A stretch of DNA of 64,000 nucleotides from Angiostrongylus vasorum (Eukaryota > Nematoda > Chromadorea > Rhabditida > Metastrongylidae). The notes beneath the pieces were generated by a model, which was not told the DNA's origin, ran no database searches, and saw only the letters and a list, made by a program, of their open reading frames with translations. The position numbers and the translations under genes are program-made. Shown in pieces: positions 48,401 to 58,639 of this stretch. Where the stretch lies: positions 1,116,001-1,180,000 of the forward strand of contig JADANN010000468.1 of the NCBI GenBank assembly GCA_018806985.1, in the 5' to 3' direction. Position 1 is the stretch's first letter, and each line of letters begins with the position of its first letter.

Positions 48401-50886
48401 GTTTGGATAATGAATGATCCAAGACCTCAAAATGAATCCATGCAAATGATAATGGGTATATAGAATACTAGAATAGAACTAGCTGAGAGACAGGTGAAAC
48501 GAAGGACCCGCATGGTGTGGTGGTGAACGCGTTACTCCCCGGAAAGGGTAACAGCGCGTTCGTTCCCCACCGCAGACACCTGGGGTTCGGACTTTTGCAA
48601 ATATCTCAGCATCATCTTAGATCTTAGTTATAATGGGTATAATCTTATCAGAACCTTACCGTACTGTCGTCATAAATATAGTCTCTTTTGCGACGCGTGC
48701 GAGGTTTCTGTTCTGAAATCCACTCAACATCCGGATGCGATTCCAGCCTCTCCACTGCTTCTCGCTTCCTCCGACGAGAATGTGACCCATCTTTATGATA
48801 GAAGAAATAGTGGTTGTCAAGAAAAGGCTTTCCCTAAAAACCTGTACAATAACCTTACCTTTAGTGTGTTGTTATTCGACAAATGTTGTCATAAAACGTC
48901 TCGTCAAATTGGATTAATTTAAAATTTAAGACTATATAAACTAGAAACTTTCGAGGCAAGCTCTAGGTGTTGACCAAGTCTACCCAGAAGGGCTACAATT
49001 TTACAGCGCATGCACAAAATATCAAAAAAAAGAATTTATTCAGCGTACTCACACATCCCAGTTTGAGATAGAAAAAAGTATACGGCACCCTCCACTCAAA
49101 ACTTATCAATGTTTTCCCACAGTAGATGTTTAGCTTGTCAAGGTAATTGAAGCATATTCTAAGAATAACGGTATCTCTGCAATTATCAGCTTCAAAGGGG
49201 TCATTAAAGAAGTTATGACTACCTTATAAAGGCTAAGATTAAAATTGTTCTTATCTACTGATAGCCCAGCTCAGCGGGGTTCAATGCCGATTTGCACTCC
49301 CCAGATAAATCCCGTTGACGGGTAATTGCTGATGCCCGGTAGACAGAAAACTAGCTGAGAAAAAAGGCGAAAAGAAAGAACCGAATGGTGCGGTGGTGAT
49401 CGCATTAGCCCTCGGAAAGGGTAAGAGCACGTTCGTTCCCGACCGAAGACACCCGCGGTGCGGAGTTTTGCAAATACCTCAGCATTATTATGGTTGTATT
49501 TCACATGATATCCTGCCTTTTAAAAAATTGTAGCAGGCAGAAAATAAAAGGTTAAGATTGTCTTTATATGGTTAAATAAGCAAATTCTCTGAACAGGTTT
49601 TATTCATCGATCGTTCGATGTCAATAACATAACCCCAAGTTCGCACACTTCCTAAAGCACCTCGAAATTACAAAAGTTCTGTTTTGAAAACCATAAAATG
49701 ACAAGTTCGAAATGAGGAATGGCAAAGTCGTTCACCCAATTCTGTTTGTAAACAGGTACTAGCAAAGAAGAATAAAAGACGACATCGGAGTCAAAAAAGT
49801 TAGCGGAGGCCAATTGAAACGGATGAAATAAAAAGGAAGAATGGAAACGGATATCTCACCCTGACCAGCAATCCGTGGTGCTCGGCAAAACTTCTTGCTA
49901 ACTGATCAATAAAAAGGAAGAGTGGAAACGGATATCTCACCTTAACCACCATTCCGTGCTGCTCGGCAAGACTTCTTGCTAATCGGTCATCCCTTTTTGC
50001 TAATCGAATCACTGTATGTGTTGGCTCCGGGCAGTTAGCTTCATCATCACATATCTGAAAAGACCAAGAATAAATCCAAACTGGACCAGAACTGCACGAA
50101 GATATTTTAAGGTTCTCTTTATATAAATGTACAAGCTACCAAGATACCCATAACAGAAGAAGCTTCTATTTTAATAAATATGATCAAGAGGAAACTAAGA
50201 AGTAGCAAAGGGGCAGTTGTTTTCAATCCGACATAGGAAGCCCGCTTAGAATGTAGGTCACTTAGTCACTGCTAAAGATTTTTTCTATGTGCAGCTATCG
50301 TACTAGAAGGCTATCAAGTGTCGAAAGTTCAAGAATTTCAAGGAACTCTTGGTCCTTTGCAACGACCAGGACCTTTCTTCTGCACAATGACTCACTTGCA
50401 TTGAACTACCACTTCAGTCAATATTTACTTTTCATAGTTATTGGAATTACAAGTGGTCAATTCGGTAACTAAACAGTAGGAACAATAGTTCACTTCACTT
50501 TCACGTACACCGAACTAGAATTTCGTTCCTTTACAAAAAAAAAGCCTGTCTCACACTGAAAGAGCGGTAGGCGTCATTCTGAAGTCTTCATAAGATAAAT
50601 ATAGGATAAAGCTCCCGGCGTTAATCAATCCCTTAGGGAAACATCATGTATTCGACTTCATTAAGCATCATATGGAAGTGATTGAATGCATATCTGGTCT
50701 TTACAACGACTCGCGGTGGCTTCCTGATGTATCGAACCAGTGCTGCTGCGCCTCCGACCTCTGCGCCACACGCACCCTTCTGAACTCTTCATAACAAGCA
50801 AAAAACAAAGGGAAAAAACTCACCGAATCATGTTCTATTGTGTATATACAGGATATAGAAAATAATACGAGTAGACCCGTTCTCAT
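37975..50886 (-). CDS. bli-4: BLI-4-type proprotein convertase (kexin/furin family), 18 exons
   Basis: Ca-dependent serine protease of the secretory route; in C. elegans it processes cuticle precursors. Exons: 50886-50824, 50054-49941, 48833-48660, 48425-48160, 48073-47975, 47843-47754, 47689-47611, 46991-46828, 45460-45304, 44634-44196, 44121-43915, 43846-43716, 40976-40741, 40669-40579, 40322-40220, 39053-38928, 38772-38668, 38237-37975. Phases fit; predicted 968 aa. Signal peptide 1-17; prodomain with internal SRRRKR and final RTRRKR site (about 104-109); catalytic Asp 201 (SILDDGIQR), His 240 (KHGTRCAGE), oxyanion Asn 346 (WASGNGG), Ser 419 ([11 protein letters not shown]); P domain with [12 protein letters not shown]; Cys-rich furin-like repeats (about 690-885); membrane segment ([20 protein letters not shown]); acidic tail ending VVGI. 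Exon 13 could start instead at IDRVEP. Exon 7 carries five extra residues, and most large introns hold retroelements. Confidence 0.95.
38292..38573 (-). repeat. SINE-A copy in convertase intron 17
   Basis: Fills about two thirds of the 430-bp intron. Tail AAAAGGATAAAGTATAAAGC at the left, head GGCGCTACACGCCCC at the right. Confidence 0.8.
39318..39418. repeat. CA/TA-rich microsatellite
   Basis: (CA)n with ATACACATACAAATA variants, followed by CGTGAAACCATCAATGCATT and then the head of a SINE-A. Confidence 0.9.
39450..39745 (+). repeat. SINE-A copy, reference-quality head and tail
   Basis: Head GCGCGTGTGGCGCAGTGGTT (A box TGGCGCAGTGG), B box GAATCGATCCCCGCG, tail CTTTATCCTTTATCCTTTAT. In convertase intron 15. 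Confidence 0.85.
39755..40120 (+). repeat. Repeat B, full copy in convertase intron 15
   Basis: CAACGGTTTACCGCCTCATC to GCAGCACAAGTAAGTTCAAG, directly following the SINE-A. Confidence 0.8.
42503..42793 (-). CDS. bli-4: Candidate alternative 3' exon of convertase: membrane form
   Basis: An acceptor (CGAGTCAG) opens a frame that joins in phase to the end of exon 12 (LTSQ, residue 661). It adds 96 residues: a short Cys-rich stretch ([20 protein letters not shown]), a strong membrane segment ([20 protein letters not shown]) followed by CRR, and a Ser/Thr/Gln-rich tail ending GQHKPQ. This would give a 757-aa membrane form without the furin-like repeats. C. elegans bli-4 is known to make isoforms with different C-termini. 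No transcript was seen. Confidence 0.55.
   Translation of the reverse strand, partial: LLFHCDFVRCETRMVRERCDACSLQMTLPVMLMIVQAAVLLLIVVAAAIACRRAPPSARLFFESTSTVTDTESQFSQRHNEQLPSINGTSGQHKPQ
42812..42915. repeat. TG-rich microsatellite in convertase intron 12
   Basis: (TG)n with TATG and GTGAG variants, lying between the two candidate alternative 3' exons. Confidence 0.9.
42985..43224 (-). CDS. bli-4: Candidate alternative 3' exon of convertase: short basic tail
   Basis: A good acceptor (GTGTCTTGCAG) joins in phase to LTSQ and gives 79 residues to TGA. They are rich in Arg, Ser and aromatic residues ([43 protein letters not shown]), with no membrane segment. It would yield a secreted form of about 740 aa with a basic C-terminus. 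Weaker than the membrane form because the family shows no fixed motif there that I can name. Confidence 0.45.
   Translation of the reverse strand, partial: NLRKRPTAFSRTRQFSITGAATAPQRSPFVRPLSASRSRSRQFLNSSGHWVYSPRFKQWVWVGKRNHHHKRYHRTSCIL
44672..44812 (+). repeat. SINE-C copy in convertase intron 9
   Basis: SINE-C is a second tRNA-derived family: A box TGGTGCAGTGG, a GTAACTGCGGGTTCAACGCC-type B box, then TTTTGCAAATATCTCAGCAT and TGGTTGTATTTCACAT, ending in AAAAAATAAT. Here CAGTGGTGCAGTGGGTAATA to AAAAAATAATA. It abuts repeat B. Confidence 0.75.
44815..45205 (-). repeat. Repeat B, full copy in convertase intron 9
   Basis: Tail GGATACTTGGATGGC at the left, CGATAAACCGTTGCGAGG at the right. Confidence 0.78.
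45670..46055 (+). repeat. Repeat B, full copy in convertase intron 8
   Basis: AACGGTTTACCGCCTCATCG to a tail of three AATATCCA-type units (46035-46055). Confidence 0.8.
46255..46480 (-). repeat. SINE-A, old diverged copy
   Basis: Only patches match: TGAATGCATATCCGGC, TTTACTGATGTACCAAGTCA, and a head-like region near 46450. Confidence 0.5.
48505..48620 (+). repeat. SINE-C copy inside 234-bp convertase intron 3
   Basis: GACCCGCATGGTGTGGTGGT, GGAAAGGGTAACAGCGCG, GTTCGTTCCC, then TTTTGCAAATATCTCAGCAT. It occupies half of the short intron between prodomain and catalytic exons. Confidence 0.75.
49262..49530 (+). repeat. SINE-C copy with long 5' part, convertase intron 2
   Basis: The leader CCGTTGACGGGTAATTGCTG also precedes the copy at 55567. 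The head GGTGCGGTGGTGATCGC, the B box and the GTTGTATTTCACATGATATC end follow. Confidence 0.75.
49821..49982 (-). repeat. 81-bp tandem duplication of prodomain exon 2 end, with splice sites
   Basis: Two 81-bp units read on the minus strand. Unit 1 holds the last 14 codons of exon 2 ([14 protein letters not shown]), the donor GTGAGATATCC and the start of the intron. Unit 2 repeats this as [14 protein letters not shown] plus the same donor. In front of unit 2 is CTTTTTATTGATCAG, a usable acceptor. That makes a 42-base exon (49901-49860), phase 0 on both sides, that could be spliced between exons 2 and 3 without breaking the frame. The intron between exon 2 and it would be only 39 bases. Confidence 0.85.
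50606..50778 (-). repeat. SINE-A copy with internal deletion, convertase intron 1
   Basis: Runs from GGATAAAGCTCCCGGCG to GTATCGAACCAGTGCTGCTG, then jumps directly to the head (CTCTGCGCCACACGC); the middle 100 bases are missing. Confidence 0.75.
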
Positions 50887-50889
50887 TCT

Positions 50890-51330
50890 TTTGACTAGAT
50901 GATTAACACAACAACAAATAAAGTCTATTAGATATGGAAAGTAGGGAGGTTAGCACATCGTCTAGTTGTGAGTGAATACGTCCAAAAGTGAATACGAGTT
51001 AGCCTGAAATAGAAACGAACATTACTGCCATAGAACGACCATTCTAGTAAATCAATACGAATCTGTGATCGATGCTGTAACAAAGCAACATATGTTGTAA
51101 GAACTGGGGAATCACCACCAGAGAAAAAAAACCTCTGGTACGAATGAGTGCAAGAAAGAAATGAAACCCTTGAGAAATGAATGATAAAAGGATGATAAGG
51201 AAGAGCTGGAGGAGGAAGTAAAACAAAACAAAAGAACCCGTATGCAGCAGAACTGCAGTTGCTGATAGTCAACTTGGAATCAGAAGAACTCTTAAAAAAC
51301 CAAGTCCAAATGCCTAATCACTACTGATTT
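50890..51330. other. Upstream region of the convertase
   Basis: No coding sequence seen. The promoter and any trans-splice site of the convertase would lie here; I see no clear motif. Confidence 0.25.
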
Positions 51331-51334
51331 ATTT

Positions 51335-51550
51335 CAATACCGACTTTCCTTTAACCTCGGCATGACTAATCAATACGTATTCTTTCTTTGGTAAGTTTAC
51401 ATGACGTTAATAAAAAACCTCTCTTTTCAGTTAACGTTTCGACATCTTCCTCTTCATCAGAGCCGATGATCCGAGTCGACAGTCCACTGATACTGGCTCT
51501 TATGAAGTCGAAGACGTCGAAACGTTAGCCAAAAATAAAGATTGTTTATC
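51335..51550. mobile_element. Second palindromic Penelope-derived mini-element, diverged
   Basis: The left arm (CAGTTAACGTTTCGACATCT, CTCTTCATCAGAGCC) and right arm (GGCTCTTATGAAGTCGAAGA, CGTCGAAACGTTAGCC) are reverse complements around a loop of about 35 bases. They share the core ACGTTTCG...CAGAGCC with the ends of the full elements. CGACTTTCCTTTAACCTCGG lies on the left (51342-51361), as beside the other copies. Confidence 0.75.
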
Positions 51551-52944
51551 AACCTCGTATAAGCATATCAAAGAAAGAATACATATCGATTTAATCGTGA
51601 CACTCTGACTGATAGAAAAAGCTGGCCTTAGAAGAAAAAAACGACGCCATGGAAACCAGCTCATTTCGTATCGATTTCCATGATTACTACGTTTGAGCAG
51701 GTAAAAAAACATCCATGGAACACAGGATACGAGACTTAAGTAACAAATAAGAACCCTTACTTAAGGTAAAAAGGTTACTACACGAAGAGTTGTCCTCGTG
51801 CGGAAAGCTAGAAAAAACTCAATGCAATTCGCTGTTGTTTCGGAAGACTTCGTGGTTTCAATACGTAATATTAACGTCTCAAGCACCATCTCCTCACTTA
51901 CATAACAAAAAAAGTTGGTGAAGAAAGTGCTATCAGCGAAAAACCCCACCTGAATTTAATCTCTACGGAAATTGTTGCTACCATAGATGTCCACATCTCG
52001 ATAAGCGCGCTCGGTTCAAAAAATTCGCGCACCTCGGTCATTATGGAGAGCAGAAAGGAATAGGAAACTTGCGAAGGATCTGCGAGTGGCCTTGAACAGA
52101 AAGAGCCTACGGTGGGGGATTCAGGGTGAGCTCGTCGATTTAGATGCAGGGCAACGGCCATGCAGATTCTGCAGGAGCGGTTTTTTGTGTAGCGCAGTCA
52201 CACCGCTAGCACACGAACGAGTTCTCATTGCTGCCCATTAGTGCAAGTGTTTGTTAATCGTACTGGATAGACAGTATAGAAAACAGAAGTGGACGAAACC
52301 GACAACTCTCATCGCGAACGATTAGGCAGGTTGGGAAGTGACTCTTGTTTCGCAGGCTCCTGTTTGCTATAGGTCATTACATAGAATAAGCTTTCACTTG
52401 TGATATATGCTATAGATATGTTGCTGTTCCTTACTAAGAGGTTTCCGTGGCCTGTTTTCATATGTCACATGGGCTTCGGCACTAACCCAATCCATTTTAT
52501 TGTTCTTGCAGGTCAAACGTAGCTGTGGTTGGGTGGGTTCAGTCCCGCGGCAGGACGATTTGTTTTCTGTCTTCACTGGCACAACTACTACTGGTCGAAT
52601 GTGATCTACAAAATCCCGAGAGAGTCGTTATAGACCATTTCCAGGTCTCTCTCCCATGGTCAGTCCCACCAGACCTTGTTAACTGGGAGCGTACCCAGGC
52701 TTGCGACCACGACCTGTCCTGGATATCAACGAATTTAAGGTTTAGTCCGTCGAGCGATCGAGAACGACCTGTAGGCTAAACTCGTTGCTGCTAATTAAAA
52801 TGTCGAAATTGAAAAAAAGTGATAAAAAATAATATGGAATTATAACAGCTTCATATGTTCGCTTCAGTTGCTTCTAGAAACATCGATGCCTTTCTGTGCA
52901 AATTTTAGACCTCAGAGGGGATTAAAGATCCATCGAGGTGCGTG
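51551..52944. other. No gene seen
   Basis: A minus-strand open frame of 87 codons at 52161-51898 has no family resemblance and no supporting splice pattern. Confidence 0.25.
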
Positions 52945-53045
52945 CTTTGTCTTTCAGCCAGTTTTTTTTAATCCCAACGGTGCCATCAGCAATCGCCCGT
53001 CAACGGGAATGTCTGGCTAGCACAGATCGGTACTAAACCCGGTTA
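52945..53045 (-). repeat. SINE-C 5'-leader fragment
   Basis: Reverse complement of the leader seen at 49300 and 55567 (CCCGTTGACGGGCGATTGCT). Confidence 0.6.
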
Positions 53046-53069
53046 AACGGAGGCTGCAGTCGAAATCAC

Positions 53070-55545
53070 AATGTTTCAATTCGTCGTTTTCTCTTAGCAA
53101 TCGCGAGGTCGTTAAACAACATACGTTTACTTCCATACAATAACACACTTACAACACAACCGTGGCTGACGTTTCGGCAGAATCGCTTTCCTCAGAGCCT
53201 GGAAGGGTACACTAATATGTAATTTACTAGGTCAAACGCTTCAACAACGCAAACAGAATGATGAAAATCTGCACGATAATTACAAGATCTACGGCTTCTC
53301 GAAAAACCTCCCGCTTTTTTCACCTGTCTTCCAGTTGACTACTGCACCTCCCCAAATCAACGATCGATGCGAAGGTACGGGTCGAGATGACATGTGATCT
53401 CGGGGCATTCCTCCCCTGCTATTCATTGTGGGATTTTTTGGCACTTATCCAAAAAGCCCCCAGGAGTTTGTGCGTTGGTGTTTTAGGATCCCGTGCGAGG
53501 ATAGCGACTTTTATACCAAAATCGTCTCCACCATGCTTTTGTATCCTATGCGTCCCTAGTGGCGTGCCTTGTTTTGCTTTTCGTTTGCCATCTAGGTGTT
53601 CTTTTATGCGGATACATAAAGGTCTGCCCGTTTCGCCAATATATTCGTCTCCGCAATCATTACAAGAGATCAGGTACACCGTCCCTGCCATAAGGGCAAA
53701 TTACGCAGTTTGGTGTTTCACATAGACGGTCATATAGGCGATTACGAACCAACTGACGACGTAGAGTATCCGATAGTGTTTCAACTATCGCTACCGATTC
53801 CTCTGGATCTGCCCTTCTTAAGCATCGCTTCATCGCTACACTTATTTCATCGCTAATAAAAGGCAAGAAAAAAGGGGATTTTGTTTTGGCCAATCCTTCG
53901 TTTTGGGGGCGTCGCTCTCCTTCTGAACTTATCTCGTGGGGTTACTATTTCGTACCCATTGGAGATGGCTACTTCTCCAGCCAAGTTGCGCGATTCTTCC
54001 CTTTAGTTCCCTACTTGTGCACACAGAGATGGCTGTTCGAAACATGTTTTCTCACGAGCGCCCCTTTGTGTGTGAAGGGCGGGAAGAAAGGGAATGAACG
54101 AGGATGCTCTTGTTACTTGGCTTTCGGTACTATTTTGTCATGTAACCGCTACTTGATAGGTTTATTTGGACGTTTAAGAACGGAAGCCAGTTTTTTCTCT
54201 GTTTCTCCCGGGTGAACTTAATGTACTCAGACTGCTCGTTCAATAATTCGAAGCATTTGTCCATTTCCTCCTGCGTAGAGAAGACGACAAAACAATCATC
54301 TGTGTACCTAGAGTAGAGTAGTGGCCGGAGAGCGAGAACGAAGTCTTCTACTTTAGACATAAACGCAATGGCAAGGCTTGCTGCCAGTCGCTGTACCCAT
54401 TGCCAGCCCCCTTACTTGAGCGTAGTATTTCCCAGACCATCTGAAAATCGAGCAGTTTAGGCACTCCTTTAAGACAGCCATAAGCTGCTGGATAGACAAG
54501 CCATGCATATTTGTTCTTCCTTCATGTTCAATAAGAAGTTCGTGGACGGCTTTGCATTGCGGAGTCATTCGATACGTTGGTGTAGAGCGTAGAACGCGGT
54601 GACGTCAAACGACTCTATCACGTACGCGTTGTTAGAAGACGCGTTACGAAGACGCTCCAAGAATATTTGGGTGTTCGTGAGGTGGGCTGGAATGTGGTTA
54701 AGCAACTGGGTAAGTATCAGGCTTTGAAAAACCAGGTCATTCTCTCCGTTGGCCCGTCTACACAGCTGATGATGGGTCTAATCTTGAATGATGATGGAAT
54801 GTTTGACGCAACATCATCAGATGATACCAACTTATATGTTTTAATAAGTAGGTATAAGACGGGACATGTTGGCTTATTGGTTTTAAGATGTGAAATAACC
54901 GATGATTTTAAACCTGCAGCCTTCGCCACGCTGACCCATTGATTGTTTAGCTTTCCGCATTGATGTTTGTATTCCTTTGCAGAGGATGGGCGATAGAGGG
55001 TAGCATCACTAAGATATTCCTCCGTTATCTCAACATCCAGCTGGCGAGGAATAACTGCGAACTCTCCCCCCTTATCACTAACAGACAATCTTATTGTTTT
55101 CGAGTTTATTAAATCTCTAATTTCTCGCAAGCCACATTTTTGTGTGGTTGTGAGATTAGAGATGAACTTCGCATCGATCGTTGATGTGGGGAGGTCCAGT
55201 CGTCAACCAAATGCGACTCTGAGCGGCTGTTCTTCCTCAATGGAAGACAGGTGAAAAAAGGCGGTAGGGTTTTTCGAGAAGCCGTAGGCCTTGTAATTAT
55301 CGTTCAAATTTTCGTCCTTCTGTTTGTGCTGTTGAAGCGTTTGACCTAGTAAGTTGCGTATTAGTGTACCCTTCCAGGCTCTGAAAAAGGCGGTTCTGCG
55401 GGAACGTCAGCTACGGTTGTGTTGTATGTGTGTTATTGTATGGAAGTAAACGTATGCTATTCAACAACCTCGCGAATGCTGAGAGAGAAAACGACGAATT
55501 CATAATCCAATGCCGAGGTTAATAGAAAGTCGATCCTGGGTACTA
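53070..55545 (-). mobile_element. Penelope-like element, copy 2
   Basis: The same family type as copy 1 but a different subfamily. Inverted arms lie at about 53070-53360 and 55178-55500 (AACGTCAGCTACGGTTGTGT against ACACAACCGTGGCTGACGTT). The body has RT and GIY-YIG on the minus strand. The one-sided motif CCGAGGTTAATAGAAAGTCG lies beyond the right arm (55513-55532). Confidence 0.9.
53419..55130 (-). pseudogene. Penelope-like RT plus GIY-YIG polyprotein of copy 2, broken
   Basis: Pieces in order: 55130-54717 ([43 protein letters not shown]), then a damaged region 54700-54570 where the first RT Asp block should be (VESFDVTAFYA remains). Next 54568-54353 ([24 protein letters not shown]), 54360-54130 (LLYSRYTDDCFVVF, the YxDD box, intact), 53893-53660 (LRRQLVRNRLYDRL, CVICPYGRDG) and 53691-53419 (VYLISCNDCGDEYIGETGRP, the GIY-YIG core). 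At least four frameshifts separate them. Confidence 0.88.
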
Positions 55546-55566
55546 TCACAATGTTTGAGTTTTAAT

Positions 55567-55790
55567 TTTCTCGTTGACGGGGTGATTGCTGATACCACCG
55601 TTAGAACAAAAACTGGCCGGGAGAAAGGCAAAGCAAGGGCCTCAGTGGTGCAGTGGATAACACGTGAGCCTCTGCAAAGAGTAACTGCGGGTTCAACGCC
55701 GACTTAGGGGCTGAGTTTTGCAAATATCTCAGCGTCACTGTGGTTGTATTTCACATAATAGCTTACTATGAAAAAATAATAGGCGGTCAA
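55567..55790 (+). repeat. SINE-C copy with intact Pol III boxes
   Basis: Leader CTCGTTGACGGGGTGATTGC, A box TGGTGCAGTGG, B box GGGTTCAACGCC, end AAAAAATAATAGG. The best SINE-C of the window; it lies just outside Penelope copy 2. Confidence 0.8.
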
Positions 55791-55799
55791 TAAAAAGCT

Positions 55800-56384
55800 A
55801 GACAGAAAATGATTGTTTAGACAAGGTTCTCCGGATTTGTAACGAAATTCGGATACGAGATTTTGCTTCGCATCACTCGATCATTCTCTGGTCGGGTATT
55901 GTGCGATAAGGTAGCAGTGATAATAAAGCAAACGAAGGTCGATCGAAGGTGAAACTGCCTAACCCCGGCGGTGGGTGGCGGTTTCGCTCTGAAGTGATTG
56001 GCCTTGGCCACGACCGGGCTTCATCTCGAGCGTTTCTTTTATATCGCCGAGCGGGATCCAGTTCTACTACGCGTTTGTGAGATTTTTTTGGCAGCATTAA
56101 CTTGATCGAAAAGTCGCATATGATAGAAAGGGTGTGGGATTGACTGGGGACGGCATTAGAAATGAAAAAAGAAACCTTAGAAAAGTATAGAGTAAGGAGG
56201 ATCCAGGTGAAGTAGTAATAAAATGATAGTGAAATGTGACACTGAAAATAAGGAGGTGTGTAAAAGATCTAAAACAATGAACAGTAAAATTAGAGGATGA
56301 GTGGCATAGAAGTGAATTTGAGTAGGTGGTTGACAGTGAAACTATATAGTCACTTAGTTAGTATTGACTTTGTCAATAAAACAT
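55800..56384. other. No firm gene; GC-richer patch
   Basis: 55960-56090 is richer in G+C and has an open minus frame (KRNARDEARSWPRPI), but no family resemblance. It may be an old repeat. Confidence 0.25.
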
Positions 56385-56530
56385 CTGAGAGAAAGGTGAA
56401 ACAAAGAACTCGCATGGTGTGGTGGTGAATGCGTTAGCCCCCGGAAAGGATAATGGCGCGTTTGTTCCTCACTGCAGACAGCTGCGGTCCGGTGTTTTGC
56501 AAATATCTCAGCATCATTATGGTTATATTG
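56385..56530 (+). repeat. SINE-C copy
   Basis: GCATGGTGTGGTGGTGAATG, GGAAAGGATAATGGCGCG, then TTTTGCAAATATCTCAGCAT. Very close to the copy in convertase intron 3. Confidence 0.75.
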
Positions 56531-56824
56531 GAACTATGCTTCTACGAAGAAACATTACACTGATTTTGTTATTGTCCTAAAAAGAACAGTGGAAACAATT
56601 TAAAGGTGCTTTATATTTCAGGACATTTGCAGGCACGGTTTTTGACCCATGTCAGAAGAAAAGACGTCTCGATATGCGTATTTGATAGGTATCGGCTCGA
56701 AATACCTGAAAAATTTTAAGAATTACTTGGAAAAAAGATAGAAGTGAAAAATGCCTTGAAATGTATTTGTACCCAAAAATAACAAAGGACTGGTTTCGTC
56801 TATATATGCACATGCAGTGGAAGA

Positions 56825-57116
56825 AGGAGTGGGTGTGGCACAGTCGTAAGAAATGCTCTGCAATACATCCGCGGTCTCTAGTTCCATCTCATGCCTTGGA
56901 CAAATCAGCTTTTCCGTCCATATGGACTTGCAAAATTGGTACCTAACCTTTCTGGAAGGACAAGCAGCACTGGGTAAAATGCATCGATAGGTTACCGGAA
57001 GTCATCGTAGGCCAAATAGGCACTCATCCATCTGCAGGATGCTACGAACAGAGGCGAATACTTGGCTCGTTTTCGAGGAATTGCTTAACGCCGAACGCGT
57101 TGTCATCTTATCCTAA
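56825..57116 (+). repeat. SINE-A, diverged copy
   Basis: Head GGGTGTGGCACAGTCGTAAG, body with GGACTTGCAAAATTGGTACC and AGCACTGGG, tail CATCTTATCCTAATTTT. Confidence 0.65.
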
Positions 57117-57144
57117 TTTTAACGGAAGAAAGTATCATGATGAG

Positions 57145-57228
57145 CGGGTCATCCGAATCTACACATCGACTGAACACATTTTTTCGGGTCATCCGAATCT
57201 ACACATCGACTGAACACATTTTTTCGTT
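57145..57228. repeat. Perfect 40-bp tandem duplication
   Basis: CGGGTCATCCGAATCTACAC begins at 57145 and again at 57185. The two copies show no differences over the unit, so the event is recent. Confidence 0.9.
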
Positions 57229-57239
57229 CGTAGCTTTTT

Positions 57240-58639
57240 ATCGTTTCTATAAATGTTTCTTGTAGAAAACGAAAAGGTTGTGCTTAGTCAGAACGACACA
57301 ACGAAGATCATTCGAGTCTCAGACCGAGACCAGGTGGGTTCCATGCAGAAGAGTGATGACTGTCGGTGTCCAATACTCGACTGGGTGTCTATCTGGCAAA
57401 GAAAATATTGGCTAAGAGCGTCTTTTAGACACCGAGACGGTTACGCTCCAGCGTTCCATTCTCATTTTTATTTTGTGGACTTGATCAATGAGTTTCTTTA
57501 ATGTAATATTCTTTTACAATCCAGTTCCTTAATCTACCTTTAAAATTAATTACTCTCGAGAACTAACCCAGTAGCTTCTGGTTGGACGTAAAATAACTTG
57601 AAGATGAAATGGTGAGAAGAATGGTCGTATAAAGTGAAAATACGACAACATCTGAAAATGTTAGTGTCGTCGGGTTGGATCACTATGAAGTCCAAGACAA
57701 TAACAACTGTTGACTTAGAAGAACTGGGAATGGGTGGTCCAGATCACACGAACAAAGGAAATTGAGAAAGAGAAGAAGCGTAATTTAAGAAAAAAACCCA
57801 TGGAAGCCAAGAATGTCTAAGTGGATCGCGATATCTCCAAGGGAGTGGGTCGATGGTGAGACCTCTTTTTATAAGAAGTCAAAAAACAACTGTCATTACT
57901 TTAAGTCGCAAAAATTTTGTAAAGGGAAATATAGGAAGTTCAGCCAACTTCGACTGGTGTTTCGCTTTTACGAAGAACTCGTTTATTTAGCGAACCAATC
58001 ATTAGAAAATCGAAGTGCTAATGTGTTCGAGTTTTTCGCTTTACTTTGTTCTTACTTTATCAACTAACGGCAGTTACTCAGCGATAGCTGAAGGTTTTAA
58101 AGGAACAAGTGAGAGTTTAGTGATGTTGGAATGAAAAGCAAAAGGCGGGTTTAAATTCTGACTTGTGAAACGACAAGTAAGAAAAGCCGACATTCCAACG
58201 ATTAAAAAGAGTTCTACCATCTACTGGAGAGGTTTTGGCTCACAGGTGGGCAAAAAGCGTGATTTCAGGAGTTAAATGAGCGGCTGAGCCGCATTTATTG
58301 TTCTCCACGACTTGTAGTACATCAAAGGACAGACCATCTGCAAAAAGGATGTGGATTAATAGGCTACCAGTAGCACCCTTCTCAGTTCCATATGCTCCAC
58401 GTTAAAGTTCTACGGCATGTTACACTTTTTTTTTCCTTTCGCCCATTCATATAATACGCGCGATTCTTTCGTTCCGCAGTCACACAAATCGATGAATTTT
58501 TTCAGTCCACGATGCTCACGATTCACCTAGTTACAGTACTACTGTTGCATGAAAACAGGTCACGAAAGCCTGACCTCATGTCGGAAACCAATGTTTGGAT
58601 GACATAGCGAGACTTTGAGACGTGTTCAGAAACCGTGTC
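57240..58639. other. No gene seen
   Basis: Two open frames of 82-84 codons (57253-57501, 57813-58067) have no domain I recognise and no splice support. Confidence 0.25.

Noticed and set aside
51898..52161. 87-codon open frame upstream of the convertase on the same strand
   Set aside because: No family resemblance, and the convertase already has a complete signal-peptide exon.
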